Below, piece by piece: positions 54,001 to 63,632 of a DNA stretch of 64,000 nt (positions within the stretch are counted from its first letter, which is position 1; the number at the start of each line of letters is the position of its first letter). The notes beneath the pieces were generated by a model, which did no database searches, was not told where the DNA came from, and worked only from the letters and a program-made list of their open reading frames with translations. This DNA is from an uncultured Rhizobiaceae bacterium (lineage in GTDB: Bacteria > Pseudomonadota > Alphaproteobacteria > Rhizobiales > Rhizobiaceae): contig CAMYMG010000031.1 of NCBI GenBank assembly GCA_947259295.1, positions 62,001 to 126,000 of the forward strand, read 5' to 3'. The position numbers were made by a program, and so were the translations under genes.

Positions 54001-55038
54001 ATGAGGACAAGTCTCGCGAAAATCCTGGGCGGCATCGCCCTGCTGGCGTCGACCAGCCTGGGTCCGGTTTCGACAGGTGCACAGGCCGCGGAGCCGTTCC
54101 GCTGCGAGCCGGGCGAACTCTACGCCATGAACGTCATGGTCTCGGGCGTGGAATACTGGTTTCCGGTCTATGAGATGTTCAAGCAGGCCGCCCAGCAGAT
54201 GGGCTGCGACACGATCTACACGGGCACGCCGGACTACGACGTGACCAAGCAGATTGCCAGCTTCGACCAGATCCTTGCGCGCCAGCCGAAGGGCATCATG
54301 GTGCATCCGATGAACTCCGACCCGTTCATCGAACCGATCAATCGCGCGATCTCCCAGGGTACCGCGATCGTAACCTTCGCCGCGGACAGCCCAAACTCCG
54401 ACCGCACCGCCTTTATCACCTCGAACAACACGCTAGAAGGCACCGGTGCCGCCGACGCCGTCGCCGAAGCCATGGATGGCAAGGGCGAATACGCGGTGCT
54501 GGAAAACCCCGGCCAGGATAATCACGACCTGCGCATCTCGTCCTTCATCGGCCGCATGGAAGAGAAGTGGCCCGACATGAAGCTCGTTGCGCGCGCCGCC
54601 TCCAACCAGGATCCAAACAAGGCCTATCAGGCCGTCCTGTCGATGGCCCAGGCAAACCCCGATCTCGGCGCCGTCTTCATGCCGGAAGCCAACTCGGCCC
54701 TCGGCGCGGCGCAGGCGAGTGTCGAACTTGGCGGCAAGATCAAGGTCATGACAGCTGACGTGAATGCCAAGATCCTCGACATGATCAAGGCCGGCGAAGT
54801 GTTCGGCTCGATCAATCCCAACCAGGGAATGCAGGGCTACATGGGCTTCATCACGCTGTTCCTGGCTGCCCATCCGGACATGATCGATCCGATGAACGGT
54901 GACATCGCGGCCGGCCGCAACCCGATGAAGATCCCCTATATCGACAATGGCTACGCCGTGGTGACGGCCGACAACGCCGATTCCTTCTACTGGGACGCCT
55001 ATCTCAAGCGTCGCGGCACCAAAGGCATCGACGAGTAG
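54001..55038 (+). CDS. Sugar/polyol ABC transporter substrate-binding protein (RbsB-type)
   Basis: 345 aa. Signal peptide of about 30 residues ends AQA-AE. Mature part: YAMNVMVSGVEYWFPVYEMFKQ, ILARQPKGIMVHPMNSDPF, and KVMTADVNAKILDMIKAGEVFGSINPNQ, in the order of type 1 periplasmic binding proteins. First gene of an operon with order binding protein, ATPase, permease, SorC regulator, as in erythritol (eryG/E/F) uptake loci. Ligand likely a polyol or a small sugar. Hairpin follows at 55053-55074. Confidence 0.88.
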   Translation: MRTSLAKILGGIALLASTSLGPVSTGAQAAEPFRCEPGELYAMNVMVSGVEYWFPVYEMFKQAAQQMGCDTIYTGTPDYDVTKQIASFDQILARQPKGIMVHPMNSDPFIEPINRAISQGTAIVTFAADSPNSDRTAFITSNNTLEGTGAADAVAEAMDGKGEYAVLENPGQDNHDLRISSFIGRMEEKWPDMKLVARAASNQDPNKAYQAVLSMAQANPDLGAVFMPEANSALGAAQASVELGGKIKVMTADVNAKILDMIKAGEVFGSINPNQGMQGYMGFITLFLAAHPDMIDPMNGDIAAGRNPMKIPYIDNGYAVVTADNADSFYWDAYLKRRGTKGIDE

Positions 55039-55052
55039 CCAGCAGGATCGGC

Positions 55053-55074
55053 CCGACCGGGGAAACCCGGTCGG
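55053..55074 (+). terminator. GAAA-loop stem after the RbsB-type gene
   Basis: CCGACCGGG (55053-55061) pairs with CCCGGTCGG (55066-55074) around a GAAA tetraloop, followed by ACTTTCC. A stable intercistronic hairpin likely to act as partial terminator or 3' stabiliser for receptor mRNA. Confidence 0.6.
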
Positions 55075-55133
55075 ACTTTCCTCCGGATCGACAATTAACG
55101 GCCGTGCCGTCAGGTCGCGGCCCAGGAACACCC

Positions 55134-56651
55134 ATGCCCGAACCCATGCTTTCCGTCCGAGATGTGTCCAAGCGCTTTGGCGCGGTGCAGGCCTTGTCGA
55201 ATGTGCAGCTCGATCTGCACGCCGGCGAGGTGCACGCGCTGATGGGAGAGAACGGCGCCGGCAAGTCGACGCTCATGAACATTCTGGGTGGCGTCATCCA
55301 GCCCGACCAAGGCCGGATCCAGCTCAAGGGCGAGCCCTATGTGGTGGACGGTCCCGCGGCAGCCCAGGCACGCGGCGTCGGTCTGGTGCACCAGGAGATC
55401 GCACTGTGCCCCGACATCAGCGTGGCCGAAAACATCTTCATGGCAGAAACCAATTCGCGCGGCGGGTTCTGGATGGAAACCTCGAACCTCAACACGCGCG
55501 CCGAACAGGCCCTGGCGGGGCTGCATCCGGTGCCGGCAACGGCGCTGGTCGGCGACCTGCCAATCGCCAGCCAGCAGATCGTCGAGATCGCCAAGGCACT
55601 GACGCTGAACTGCGATGTGCTCATTTTCGACGAGCCGACCGCCGCGCTGACGGAAACCGAGGCCAACGCGCTGTTCTCTATCATTCGCGACCTCAAGGCA
55701 CGCGGCATCGGCATCATCTACATCAGCCATCGCATGGCCGAAATCTTTGCCCTGTCGGATCGCATCACGGTGTTTCGCGACGGCGCTTTCGTCGAGACGC
55801 TGACCACCGCCGAGACGACACCAGAAGAGGTCGCCACCAGGATGGTCGGACGTCCGCTACTCGATCTTTACCCGCCGCGTAGCAGCCGACCGGCTTCGGA
55901 CATCTGCCTGAGCGTTGACGGGATCGCCGATGGTCATCTGGTGAAGGACGTCAGCCTCGATATCCGGCCAGGCGAGATTCTCGGTCTCGCCGGTCTGATC
56001 GGCTCGGGGCGCACGGAGACGGTCCTGGCGATCTGCGGCCTGGCGCCGCGAACCGAAGGCCGGATCCGTTTCGACGGGCGCGAGGTTCTGCAGGCCGATT
56101 ACCGCGCATCGATCCGCGCCGGCATCGTCTATTTGAGCGAGGATCGCAAGGGGACCAGCGTTTTCCTCGACCTGTCGATCGCCGAGAACATTTCGGCGCT
56201 CGATCTGCGCAGCATATCGGGCTCGCTCTTCATCCGCTCGCGAATGGAAAACGCCGTGGCCGAGGAAATGCGCGAAAGGCTGGGTATCCGCTGCAGCAGC
56301 GTCGCCCAGCAGGTCAGGACCCTGAGCGGCGGCAACCAGCAGAAGGTGGCACTGGCCAAACTGCTTGCCGTCAAGCCGCGCGTGCTGTTTGTCGACGAAC
56401 CGACCCGTGGCGTCGATATCGGCGCCAAGGCCAAAATCTACGCCATCCTGCGCGATCTCGCCGACGAAGGCGTCGCCGTCGTGGCCATTTCGTCAGAACT
56501 GCCTGAACTGATCGGCATCAGCGACCGGATTCTGGTCCTGCATGAAGGGCGCGTCGCCGGTGAGGTCACCGGAGACGCCATGTCGGAAGAAACAGTCATG
56601 CATCTGGCATCGGGTCTCGGCCCAGCCCAAACAGAATCCAGGCACCACTGA
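55134..56651 (+). CDS. Sugar/polyol ABC transporter ATP-binding protein (RbsA/EryE-type)
   Basis: 505 aa, two ABC domains. Domain 1: GENGAGKST, LVHQEIALCPDISVAENIF, VLIFDEPTAALTETEANALF. Domain 2: GLAGLIGSGRTETVLA, LSGGNQQKVALAKLL, VLFVDEPTRGVDIGAKAKIY. All motifs are intact, unlike the RbsA-type protein at 32292. ATG at 55134 is preferred over 55104, because AGGA lies just upstream. Stop overlaps the permease start by one base (TGATG). Confidence 0.92.
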   Translation: MPEPMLSVRDVSKRFGAVQALSNVQLDLHAGEVHALMGENGAGKSTLMNILGGVIQPDQGRIQLKGEPYVVDGPAAAQARGVGLVHQEIALCPDISVAENIFMAETNSRGGFWMETSNLNTRAEQALAGLHPVPATALVGDLPIASQQIVEIAKALTLNCDVLIFDEPTAALTETEANALFSIIRDLKARGIGIIYISHRMAEIFALSDRITVFRDGAFVETLTTAETTPEEVATRMVGRPLLDLYPPRSSRPASDICLSVDGIADGHLVKDVSLDIRPGEILGLAGLIGSGRTETVLAICGLAPRTEGRIRFDGREVLQADYRASIRAGIVYLSEDRKGTSVFLDLSIAENISALDLRSISGSLFIRSRMENAVAEEMRERLGIRCSSVAQQVRTLSGGNQQKVALAKLLAVKPRVLFVDEPTRGVDIGAKAKIYAILRDLADEGVAVVAISSELPELIGISDRILVLHEGRVAGEVTGDAMSEETVMHLASGLGPAQTESRHH

Positions 56652-57622
56652 TGACAGACTCCAACGCCTCCGTGATGAAACGGCTCTTCCGTGTCCGCGA
56701 ATTCGGCCTGCTCGCGATCATTGCCCTGATCTTCGTGGTGATGAGCTTTGCGTCGCCCTACTTTTTGACCTGGTCGAACATGCGGGCCGTGATGCTGTCC
56801 TTTTCGGTTGAGGGCATCGTCGTCATCGGCATGACCATCCTGCTGATCGTGGGAGGCATCGACCTGTCGGTCGGCTCGGTCGTGTGCTTTTCTATGGTCG
56901 TCGGCGGTGCGTTGTTTCTTGCCGGACTCGATCCCTGGACAGCCAGCCTGATTGCCATTGCCTGCTGCGGCTTCATCGGCTTTCTCATGGGCCAGTGCGT
57001 GACTCGGATCGGCCTGCACTTCTTCATCGTTTCGCTCGCTTTCATGGTCATCGTGCGCGGCCTCTGCCTGCTGATTACCAAGGGAACGCCGCAGTCGCTG
57101 TTTTCCCTGCCGCCTGCCTTCAAGTTCATCGGCCAGGGCAGCCTCGGTCCGGTGCCCTTCGTGATTGTCATCTTCATCGTGCTGATTGCAGTCTTCGACG
57201 TGCTGCTGCGCCGCTCGACATTCTTCCGCCGCGTCTACTACACCGGCAGCAACGAGAAGGCAGCGCTGTTTTCCGGCGTCAACACCAACCGGACCAAGGT
57301 CATCTGCGCGACGATCTGCAGCACGCTCTCGGGCATCGCCGGCGTCGTCTACATGGCGCGGTTTGGGGCGGCGACCCCGCAATTCGGCATCGGCATGGAA
57401 CTGAGCGTGATCGCCGCCGCCGTCATCGGCGGCGCCAGCCTCAACGGTGGCGCGGGCACCATTGCCGGTGCCGTGCTGGGCGCGGCCTTGCTGTCGCTCG
57501 TGACTTCCTCGCTCATCCTGCTGAACGTGCCGCCATACTGGCAAGACATCATCCGTGGCGGCATCCTGCTGGTGGCGGTGACCGCGGACCATCTGCTCAA
57601 CACCCGCAAGAGCAAAGGCTGA
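56651..57622 (+). CDS. Sugar/polyol ABC transporter permease (RbsC/EryF-type)
   Basis: 323 aa with 8-10 hydrophobic segments. VGGIDLSVGSVVCFS near residue 70 and AVIGGASLNGGAGTIAGAVLGA near the end identify the RbsC family. Only one permease gene is present, so the channel is presumably a homodimer. Confidence 0.9.
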   Translation: MTDSNASVMKRLFRVREFGLLAIIALIFVVMSFASPYFLTWSNMRAVMLSFSVEGIVVIGMTILLIVGGIDLSVGSVVCFSMVVGGALFLAGLDPWTASLIAIACCGFIGFLMGQCVTRIGLHFFIVSLAFMVIVRGLCLLITKGTPQSLFSLPPAFKFIGQGSLGPVPFVIVIFIVLIAVFDVLLRRSTFFRRVYYTGSNEKAALFSGVNTNRTKVICATICSTLSGIAGVVYMARFGAATPQFGIGMELSVIAAAVIGGASLNGGAGTIAGAVLGAALLSLVTSSLILLNVPPYWQDIIRGGILLVAVTADHLLNTRKSKG

Positions 57623-57626
57623 ACCC

Positions 57627-58610
57627 GTGGCACCCTCCCTCTTCAGCGACAGCGAACGGCTGCGGCGCATCTACAAGGTGCTCGTGCTGTTCTATCAGGA
57701 GCATCGCTCGCAGGCCGAGATCGCCAAGCACATGGGCATATCGCCGGCCACCATCAACCGGATGATCCGCGAAGGCCATGAGCGGGGCCTGGTGGAGATC
57801 AAGCTGCGGGCGCCGTTCGGTACCGAGGCGGAACTGAAGACCAGCCTGAAGCAGTTGGGCCACCTGCAATCGGCGACGGCGGTTCATTCGCCATCGAGCG
57901 ATCCTGCCATCGTGCTCAAGGCGGTTGCCGAAGCCGCAGCCTCGGCACTGCTGGATCAGCTCAGCGATGGCATGACCCTGGCGGTCTCAGGGGGCGAGGG
58001 CCTCTGCGCACTGATCGAGGCGCTGGCGCCAAAGCGCAAATACGACGTGCGGGTCATACCGGCGACAGGCGGCGTCCAGGGCCGCTTCCGCACCGACGTC
58101 AACCATGTGGCCGTGGCTCTCGCGGAAAAGCTGGGCGGCACAGCCTATCAGCTTTACGCACCAGTCTTTGCCGCCAACGAAAAGGAACGCGCTGCCCTGA
58201 TGAGAGCCGAGGTAAACCGCTCGGTGCTCGACATGGCCAAGAAGGCCGACCTGGCTGTCTTCGGCATCGGTTCGGTGCGCGAGGACGACAGCACTTACGT
58301 CTCGCTCACCGATTCGATCGGCTTGGCAGCACTCGAACGCGCCGGTGCGGCCGGCGAAGTCCTGGCCCATCTGGTCACCGAGGATGGCGAGCTTTGCGAC
58401 CACCCGACAAACCGCCGGCTGGTCGCGCTGACACTCAAGGAACTGGCGCAGATCCCGCAGCGCATCGCGATCGCTTCGGGCGCGAGGAAAGCGGCTCCCA
58501 TTGCCGCCGTGCTGAGCGGCGGGCTGGCGAGCAGCCTGATCACCGACGAACGGACAGCCACGGCCGTCGTCGAAATCATGAAAGAGAAGCAAGATGCAAC
58601 TGAAGCGTGA
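57627..58610 (+). CDS. SorC/DeoR-family sugar-binding transcriptional regulator (EryD/LsrR-like)
   Basis: 327 aa. N-terminal HTH: LFYQEHRSQAEIAKHMGISPATINRMIRE around residues 22-55. C-terminal sugar-phosphate-binding domain holds AVSGGEGLCALIEAL and IPATGGVQGRFRTDVN. GTG start is 4 nt after the permease stop with no long gap. EryD (erythritol) and LsrR (autoinducer-2) belong to this family and sense phosphorylated substrate. It probably binds the inverted repeats at 53904-53946. Confidence 0.9.
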   Translation: MAPSLFSDSERLRRIYKVLVLFYQEHRSQAEIAKHMGISPATINRMIREGHERGLVEIKLRAPFGTEAELKTSLKQLGHLQSATAVHSPSSDPAIVLKAVAEAAASALLDQLSDGMTLAVSGGEGLCALIEALAPKRKYDVRVIPATGGVQGRFRTDVNHVAVALAEKLGGTAYQLYAPVFAANEKERAALMRAEVNRSVLDMAKKADLAVFGIGSVREDDSTYVSLTDSIGLAALERAGAAGEVLAHLVTEDGELCDHPTNRRLVALTLKELAQIPQRIAIASGARKAAPIAAVLSGGLASSLITDERTATAVVEIMKEKQDATEA

Positions 58611-59586
58611 GATCGGCAGAAGCGGAATTTCCGCAAGCGCGGTGGGACTCGGAACCTGGGCCATGGGTGGCTGGATGTGGGGAGGTGGCGACGATGAGGC
58701 GTCGATCGCTGCGATCCATGCCTCGCTCGACGCCGGGATCACGCTGATCGACACCGCGCCGGCCTACGGCCTTGGCCGGGCCGAAGAAGTTGTCGGCCGC
58801 GCCATGAAAGGGCGCCGCGACGATGTGGTGCTGGTCACCAAATGCGGCCTTGTCTGGGACACCGACCAGGGCAACGCGTTCGTCGAGCAGGACGGCAAGA
58901 CCATCCACCGCTATCTCGGCGCGCAGTCGGTGCGTGCTGAACTCGGGGCAAGCCTCAAGCGTCTCGGCACCGACCATGTCGACGTCCTGATCACGCATTG
59001 GCAGGACCCGACGACGCCGATCGCCGAAACCATGGAGACGCTGCTGGCGCTCAAGGCCGAAGGCAAGACGCGGGCGATCGGCATCAGCAATGCGACCCGG
59101 GAGGACCTTTCGGCCTACATGGCCTGCGGCCCGGTCGACTGCGTGCAGGAAGCCTACAACATGCTCGACCGCGGACTGGAAAACACGCTGCTGCCGGACT
59201 GCATCGCCAACGACATCTCGGTCATCAGCTATTCGAGCCTCGCCCTCGGCTTGCTGACGGGCAGGATCGGGCCGGACCGCGTTTTCGAGGGCGACGATCT
59301 TCGCAAGTCAAACCCGCGCTTTTCGTCCGCCAACCTTGCTCGTGTCGCCGCTTTTGCCAGTGCCATCGGCCCCATTGCCGCCGCGCACCAGGCCGATGTC
59401 GGCCAGGTCGTCATCGCGTGGACACTCGCCCAGCCGGGCATCACATTCTCGCTGTGCGGTGCCCGAAACAGCAAGCAGGCGGTCGAGAACGCACATGCCG
59501 GGCGCATCAACCTTTCGCAGGAGGAACTGTCCTCCGTCGACGCGGCAATCGCCTCCCATCTCGGCCCGGTGGCCAAGGCCGCTTAG
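58594..59586 (+). CDS. Aldo/keto reductase
   Basis: 330 aa (alpha/beta)8 NADPH-dependent reductase. Catalytic tetrad visible: Asp and Tyr in DTAPAYGLGRAEE (near 50-55), Lys in VTKCG (near 85) and His in LITHWQ (near 133). C-terminal LCGARNSKQAVENA binds the cofactor phosphate. It overlaps the SorC gene end by 17 bp. Proposed role is aldehyde or ketose reduction/oxidation of a polyol intermediate; the direction is inferred. Confidence 0.85.
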   Translation: MQLKREIGRSGISASAVGLGTWAMGGWMWGGGDDEASIAAIHASLDAGITLIDTAPAYGLGRAEEVVGRAMKGRRDDVVLVTKCGLVWDTDQGNAFVEQDGKTIHRYLGAQSVRAELGASLKRLGTDHVDVLITHWQDPTTPIAETMETLLALKAEGKTRAIGISNATREDLSAYMACGPVDCVQEAYNMLDRGLENTLLPDCIANDISVISYSSLALGLLTGRIGPDRVFEGDDLRKSNPRFSSANLARVAAFASAIGPIAAAHQADVGQVVIAWTLAQPGITFSLCGARNSKQAVENAHAGRINLSQEELSSVDAAIASHLGPVAKAA

Positions 59587-59588
59587 CG

Positions 59589-61265
59589 ATGAAGGGAACC
59601 TCCCCTGCCATCCCTGACCAGGTGGATGTTCTGGTCATCGGCGGCGGAATAAACGGCATCAGCGCCTTTCGCGAACTCGCACTGCAGGGCGTCGACGTCG
59701 TGCTGATGGAGCGCGACGACTTCTGCTCGGGGGCCAGCGCTGCTCTGTCGCGCATGGTGCATGGCGGGCTTCGATATCTGGAGAACGGCGAGTTCCGACT
59801 GGTCCGTCAGTCGCTGCAGGAGCGTGACCGGCTCCTGAAGAACGCGCCTCATTGCGTTTCGCCGCTGCCGACCGTCGTTCCGATCAGTTCCTGGATCCGC
59901 GGTACGCTGCCAACGATCGCCGGATTTTTCGGCGCTCGCGTCAAGGCACACAGGCGTCCAGGACTGATGATACGCGCCGGCCTTCTTCTCTACGATCTCC
60001 TGGCTCGCCACAGCCGGACCATGCCGCGCCACCGGGGCCTGAGCCGCGCCGCGTTGCGAAAGATGGTGCCAGGTATAACCGGATCGGCGGTCGGCGGCGT
60101 GCTCTACTTCGACGCGCGTGTATCGCTGCCAGAACGGCTTGGCCTTGAGATGGTCCTCGATACCGAGGCCGATAGCGAGGCCCGCGCCTTCTCCTACACC
60201 GAAATCACGGGCATCGAGGCAGGAAAGATCCGCTGGCGGGACCGGCTGAACGGGGCAAGCGGCAGCATCACGCCGCGCGTCGTCATCAACGCGACCGGGG
60301 CGTGGGTCGACATCGTCGGGTCGGCGATACAGCCCGGCGCAAATGCCAAGCGCGTGCATGGCACCAAGGGCTCGCACCTGATGATCCGCAATCCGGAACT
60401 CCAGGCCGCTCTTGGGGACCACATGGTCTATTACGAGAATCACGATGGACGCATCTGCATCGCGTTCGCGCATGCCGGTGCCGCGATGGTCGGCTCGACC
60501 GACATATTGATCGACGATCCAGATGCTGCCGTCTGCCTCGACGACGAGAAGAGCTACATGCTGGAGGCGCTCGCCAATGTCTTCCCGACGGTGAGGGTGA
60601 GCGAAGAGCAGATCGTCCACACCTTCACCGGCGTCAGGCCCCTGCCGGTCAGCGAGCAGGGCGCGACAGGCCGCATCAGCCGCGACCATTCGGTGGATGT
60701 CGAACCGGCCGGCCTACAGCCCTTCGCCGTGCTCACCTTGATCGGCGGCAAGTGGACCACCTTCCGCGTATTCGGCGAGGAAGTCGCCGATCTTGCATTG
60801 GCGGAGCTTGGTCGGGCCAGAGAAGTCGACACTTACGATCTCAAGATCGGCGGCGGACGCAACCTGCCGACCGACGCATGCGAGCGTACCGCGTGGATTA
60901 ATCGGTGTGCGGCTGCGACCGGTATGAGCGAGGCGCGGTTTTCGGTACTGGTGAGCCGCTATGGTAGCCGCGCCGAGACTGTCGCAGCTTTCATCTCGGA
61001 GGGCGATGACGCGGTGCTTGCGTCCGCGCCCGACTATTCGCGGCGCGAGGTGCTGTTCCTGATCGAGCATGAGCGCGTGCGCGAGATCGGCGACATCCTG
61101 TTGCGGCGGACGACACTGGGCATCGAAGGGCGGATCAGTGCCGCGCTCACTTCCGAGATCGCTGCGCTTCTGGGCGCTGCGTCCGGCTGGTCCGACGAAG
61201 AAACATCCGAGGCCGTGGCCCGCTTCAATGAAACCATCCAGCACCGCCACCGCGTCCAACACTGA
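59589..61265 (+). CDS. FAD-dependent glycerol-3-phosphate dehydrogenase-family protein (GlpD/EryB-like)
   Basis: 558 aa, membrane-associated flavoprotein family. FAD motif VLVIGGGINGIS near residue 15, then DFCSGASAALSRMVHGGLRYLENGEFRLV (split at residues 42-70) that is diagnostic of GlpD and EryB, GTKGSHLMI, and VHTFTGVRPL. The C-terminal DAO_C domain is present. EryB oxidises erythritol-phosphate; here the substrate is the phosphorylated product of the downstream FGGY kinase. Start 2 nt after the reductase stop. Very similar gene neighbourhood to eryB, but the substrate is unproven. Confidence 0.85.
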   Translation: MKGTSPAIPDQVDVLVIGGGINGISAFRELALQGVDVVLMERDDFCSGASAALSRMVHGGLRYLENGEFRLVRQSLQERDRLLKNAPHCVSPLPTVVPISSWIRGTLPTIAGFFGARVKAHRRPGLMIRAGLLLYDLLARHSRTMPRHRGLSRAALRKMVPGITGSAVGGVLYFDARVSLPERLGLEMVLDTEADSEARAFSYTEITGIEAGKIRWRDRLNGASGSITPRVVINATGAWVDIVGSAIQPGANAKRVHGTKGSHLMIRNPELQAALGDHMVYYENHDGRICIAFAHAGAAMVGSTDILIDDPDAAVCLDDEKSYMLEALANVFPTVRVSEEQIVHTFTGVRPLPVSEQGATGRISRDHSVDVEPAGLQPFAVLTLIGGKWTTFRVFGEEVADLALAELGRAREVDTYDLKIGGGRNLPTDACERTAWINRCAAATGMSEARFSVLVSRYGSRAETVAAFISEGDDAVLASAPDYSRREVLFLIEHERVREIGDILLRRTTLGIEGRISAALTSEIAALLGAASGWSDEETSEAVARFNETIQHRHRVQH

Positions 61266-61284
61266 ATTTCCAATGGAGACCGCA

Positions 61285-62133
61285 ATGTATCTGAGCAAGA
61301 AAGTCCGGCTGAACCGGCTGTTAAAGAACGGCCGCTGCCTCGATGTCGCAATCGACCATGGCGTCTGCAATGAACCGTCCTTCATGTCCGGCCTCGAGGA
61401 CATGGCGGGTGTCGTCAAGATGCTGGTTGACGCCGGACCGGACGCAATCCAGATGAATTATGGCCAGTCCGACCTGCTGCAATCGCTGCCCGGCGCCAAC
61501 CGTCCGGCGCTGGTGATGCGCGTCGACATGGGCAACCCGTACAACCGCATACGCCACCGCCACATGTGGGCCGTCCTGCAGAACGAGATCGACCCGATCC
61601 TGCCGGCCTTGCGCATGGATGCCGCCTGCGTCGTCGTCAACCTATTCATGCTGCCCGACGAGCCCGATCTGTTCAGGCAATGCGTGGCCAATATCAGCCG
61701 GCTTGGCAATGAGTGCGAGAAATACGGCATGCCGCTGATGATCGAGCCGCTGGTCATGCTGCCCAACGAACAGGGCGGCTACCTTGTGGATGGCGACACC
61801 CAGAAAGTCGTCACGCTGGTCCGCTTGGCGCGCGAGATGGGAGCCGATATCATCAAGGCCGACCCGACCGACGATCCGAACGATTTCCACCACGTGGTCC
61901 AGGCCGCGCGTTGCCCGGTTCTTGTGCGCGGCGGCGGCAAGGCGGATCTGCGGCGCGTCATTGAAACGTCGGCCGCGCTCATGGCACAGGGAGCCCATGG
62001 CATGGTCTATGGACGCAACATTTACCAGCACGACAATCCACGCGCCGTCGTTGCGGCGCTGATGGCGCTGATCCACGATGGTGCCGACGCGGACGCCGCA
62101 TGGGGCCTCTGCAGCCAGGCAAACGGCCAGTGA
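61285..62133 (+). CDS. Class I aldolase, DeoC/DhnA/LsrF-type TIM barrel
   Basis: 282 aa. VAIDHGVCNEP near the start, MRVDMGNPYNR, IEPLVMLPNEQGG, and the Schiff-base Lys in the segment GADIIKADPTDDPND, followed by VRGGGKADLRRVIET and MVYGRNIYQHDNP as the phosphate-binding end. The last motif is the same as in LsrF/FbaB-type aldolases. ATG at 61285 has GGAG 6 nt upstream; an ATG four codons earlier is less well placed. It would split a phosphorylated ketose (or thiolytically cleave one, as LsrF does). Unusual partner for EryB and FGGY kinase. Confidence 0.82.
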   Translation: MYLSKKVRLNRLLKNGRCLDVAIDHGVCNEPSFMSGLEDMAGVVKMLVDAGPDAIQMNYGQSDLLQSLPGANRPALVMRVDMGNPYNRIRHRHMWAVLQNEIDPILPALRMDAACVVVNLFMLPDEPDLFRQCVANISRLGNECEKYGMPLMIEPLVMLPNEQGGYLVDGDTQKVVTLVRLAREMGADIIKADPTDDPNDFHHVVQAARCPVLVRGGGKADLRRVIETSAALMAQGAHGMVYGRNIYQHDNPRAVVAALMALIHDGADADAAWGLCSQANGQ

Positions 62134-63632
62134 AAGCCTATCTCGGCATCGATGCCGGCAACACCGGCGTCAAGGCGCTGCTGTTCGACGAAACGGGCCG
62201 GGAACTCGCCAGGGCCGGGCGCGAGACCGGCGGCACGAGTCCCGAGCCGGGCCGTGTCGAGCGGGACCTTGGCAGACTTCGCAGCGACCTCGATGCGCTG
62301 ATCCGGGAGGTGCTGGAAAAAAGCCACCTGCAAGGCACAGACATTGCCGGCATCGGTACAGCCGGGCACGGCAACGGCCTCTACCTGCTCGATGCCGAAG
62401 GGGCGCCACTTGCCGCAATCCAGTCGATGGACACGCGGGCCGCTCCGCTCGTGGCGGAGTGGGATGCTTCCGGTGTCTCCGAGACGATCTCGAAGATCGC
62501 CATGCAGCGGCCATGGCCGGCGCAGACGCCGACGCTGCTCGCCTGGATGGCCCGGCACCAGCCCGAATTGATGGCACGTGCCGCCCATGTCCTGATGTGC
62601 AAGGACGTCGTTACCCACGCGCTCACCGGCCGCGTTGTCAGCGATATATCCGACATGGGCGGAGCGGGAATGCTGCGCCTGCCGGAGAACGCCTATGACG
62701 ACGACCTTCTCTCGGCCTACGGGCTTTCGCAGTCGAGACCGATCCTGCCGCCGCTGCTCTGGCCCACCGATGTCGCCGGCACCGTGACGCCCGAGGTCGC
62801 TCGGCGCACCGGGCTTGCGGCGGGAACACCTGTCGTGGCAGGCTTGTTCGACGTGGTGGCGAGTGCTGTCGGAGCCGGTGTCACCAGAACTGGCGAGGCC
62901 TCGGTCATCATCGGCACGTGGAGCATCAATCAGGCCATCGTCGAGGCGCCCGTAGGCAATGTCTTCATGTCCTGCGGCCTGACGCCCGGGCGCTATATGG
63001 CGATGGAAAATTCGGCCACCTCGGCGGCCAATCTCGAATGGATGGTGCATCATCTGCTGCGTCACGACGGGCGCGCCGACGGCCAGCCCTATGCGCTTGC
63101 CGATGCACTGGCGCTTGCCTCGCCTATGCGGGCCGATGCGCCGATGTATCACCCCTATCTCTATGGTGCCTCCAGCGACGCTTCGGCGCGTGCGGGCTTC
63201 TTCGGTGTTGCCGGCTGGCACGACACCGGGGATCTCCTTCGAGCCTTGTTCGAGGGCGTATCCTTTGCCCATCTCGCCCATCTGACGAAGCTGCGCGCTG
63301 CTGGTGTCGAGTCCGAAAACATCACGATTTCGGGCGGCGGCGCGCGCAGCCCGGTCTGGTCGCAGATGCTCTCCGACATGCTCGGCCGCAGTCTGGCGGT
63401 CGCAGCGCAGCCCGAGGCGGGCGCGCTTGGCGCGGCCATGGCGGCAGCCGTCGGGGCCGGCCAGTTTGCCGATCTCGACGAAGCGGCCAGCGCCATGGTC
63501 GCACCGCCAAGCCGAATCACGCCCGACCCTGAACGTCACGCGATTTATCAGCGCCGCTACCAGCTCTGGCAGGCGGTCGAACAGAGCCTTGCGCCGCATT
63601 GGGCCACGCTTCGGCAATTCGGCGATGCCTGA
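62130..63632 (+). CDS. FGGY-family carbohydrate kinase (EryA/xylulokinase-like)
   Basis: 500 aa. N-terminal ATPase lobe AYLGIDAGNTGVKALLFDE, then GTAGHGNGLYLLD, SMDTRAA with the substrate-binding Asp region, the family signature near VFMSCGLTPGRYMAMENSATSAANLEW, and ISGGGARSPVWSQMLSDMLG near 405. The GTG overlaps the aldolase stop (GTGA). It phosphorylates the imported polyol or ketose, providing substrate to the GlpD/EryB-like enzyme. Confidence 0.9.
   Translation: MKAYLGIDAGNTGVKALLFDETGRELARAGRETGGTSPEPGRVERDLGRLRSDLDALIREVLEKSHLQGTDIAGIGTAGHGNGLYLLDAEGAPLAAIQSMDTRAAPLVAEWDASGVSETISKIAMQRPWPAQTPTLLAWMARHQPELMARAAHVLMCKDVVTHALTGRVVSDISDMGGAGMLRLPENAYDDDLLSAYGLSQSRPILPPLLWPTDVAGTVTPEVARRTGLAAGTPVVAGLFDVVASAVGAGVTRTGEASVIIGTWSINQAIVEAPVGNVFMSCGLTPGRYMAMENSATSAANLEWMVHHLLRHDGRADGQPYALADALALASPMRADAPMYHPYLYGASSDASARAGFFGVAGWHDTGDLLRALFEGVSFAHLAHLTKLRAAGVESENITISGGGARSPVWSQMLSDMLGRSLAVAAQPEAGALGAAMAAAVGAGQFADLDEAASAMVAPPSRITPDPERHAIYQRRYQLWQAVEQSLAPHWATLRQFGDA

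Noticed and set aside
58998-59588. Long N-terminal extension of the GlpD/EryB-like gene
   Set aside because: The extension is the other frame of the aldo/keto reductase; the FAD motif begins just after ATG 59589.
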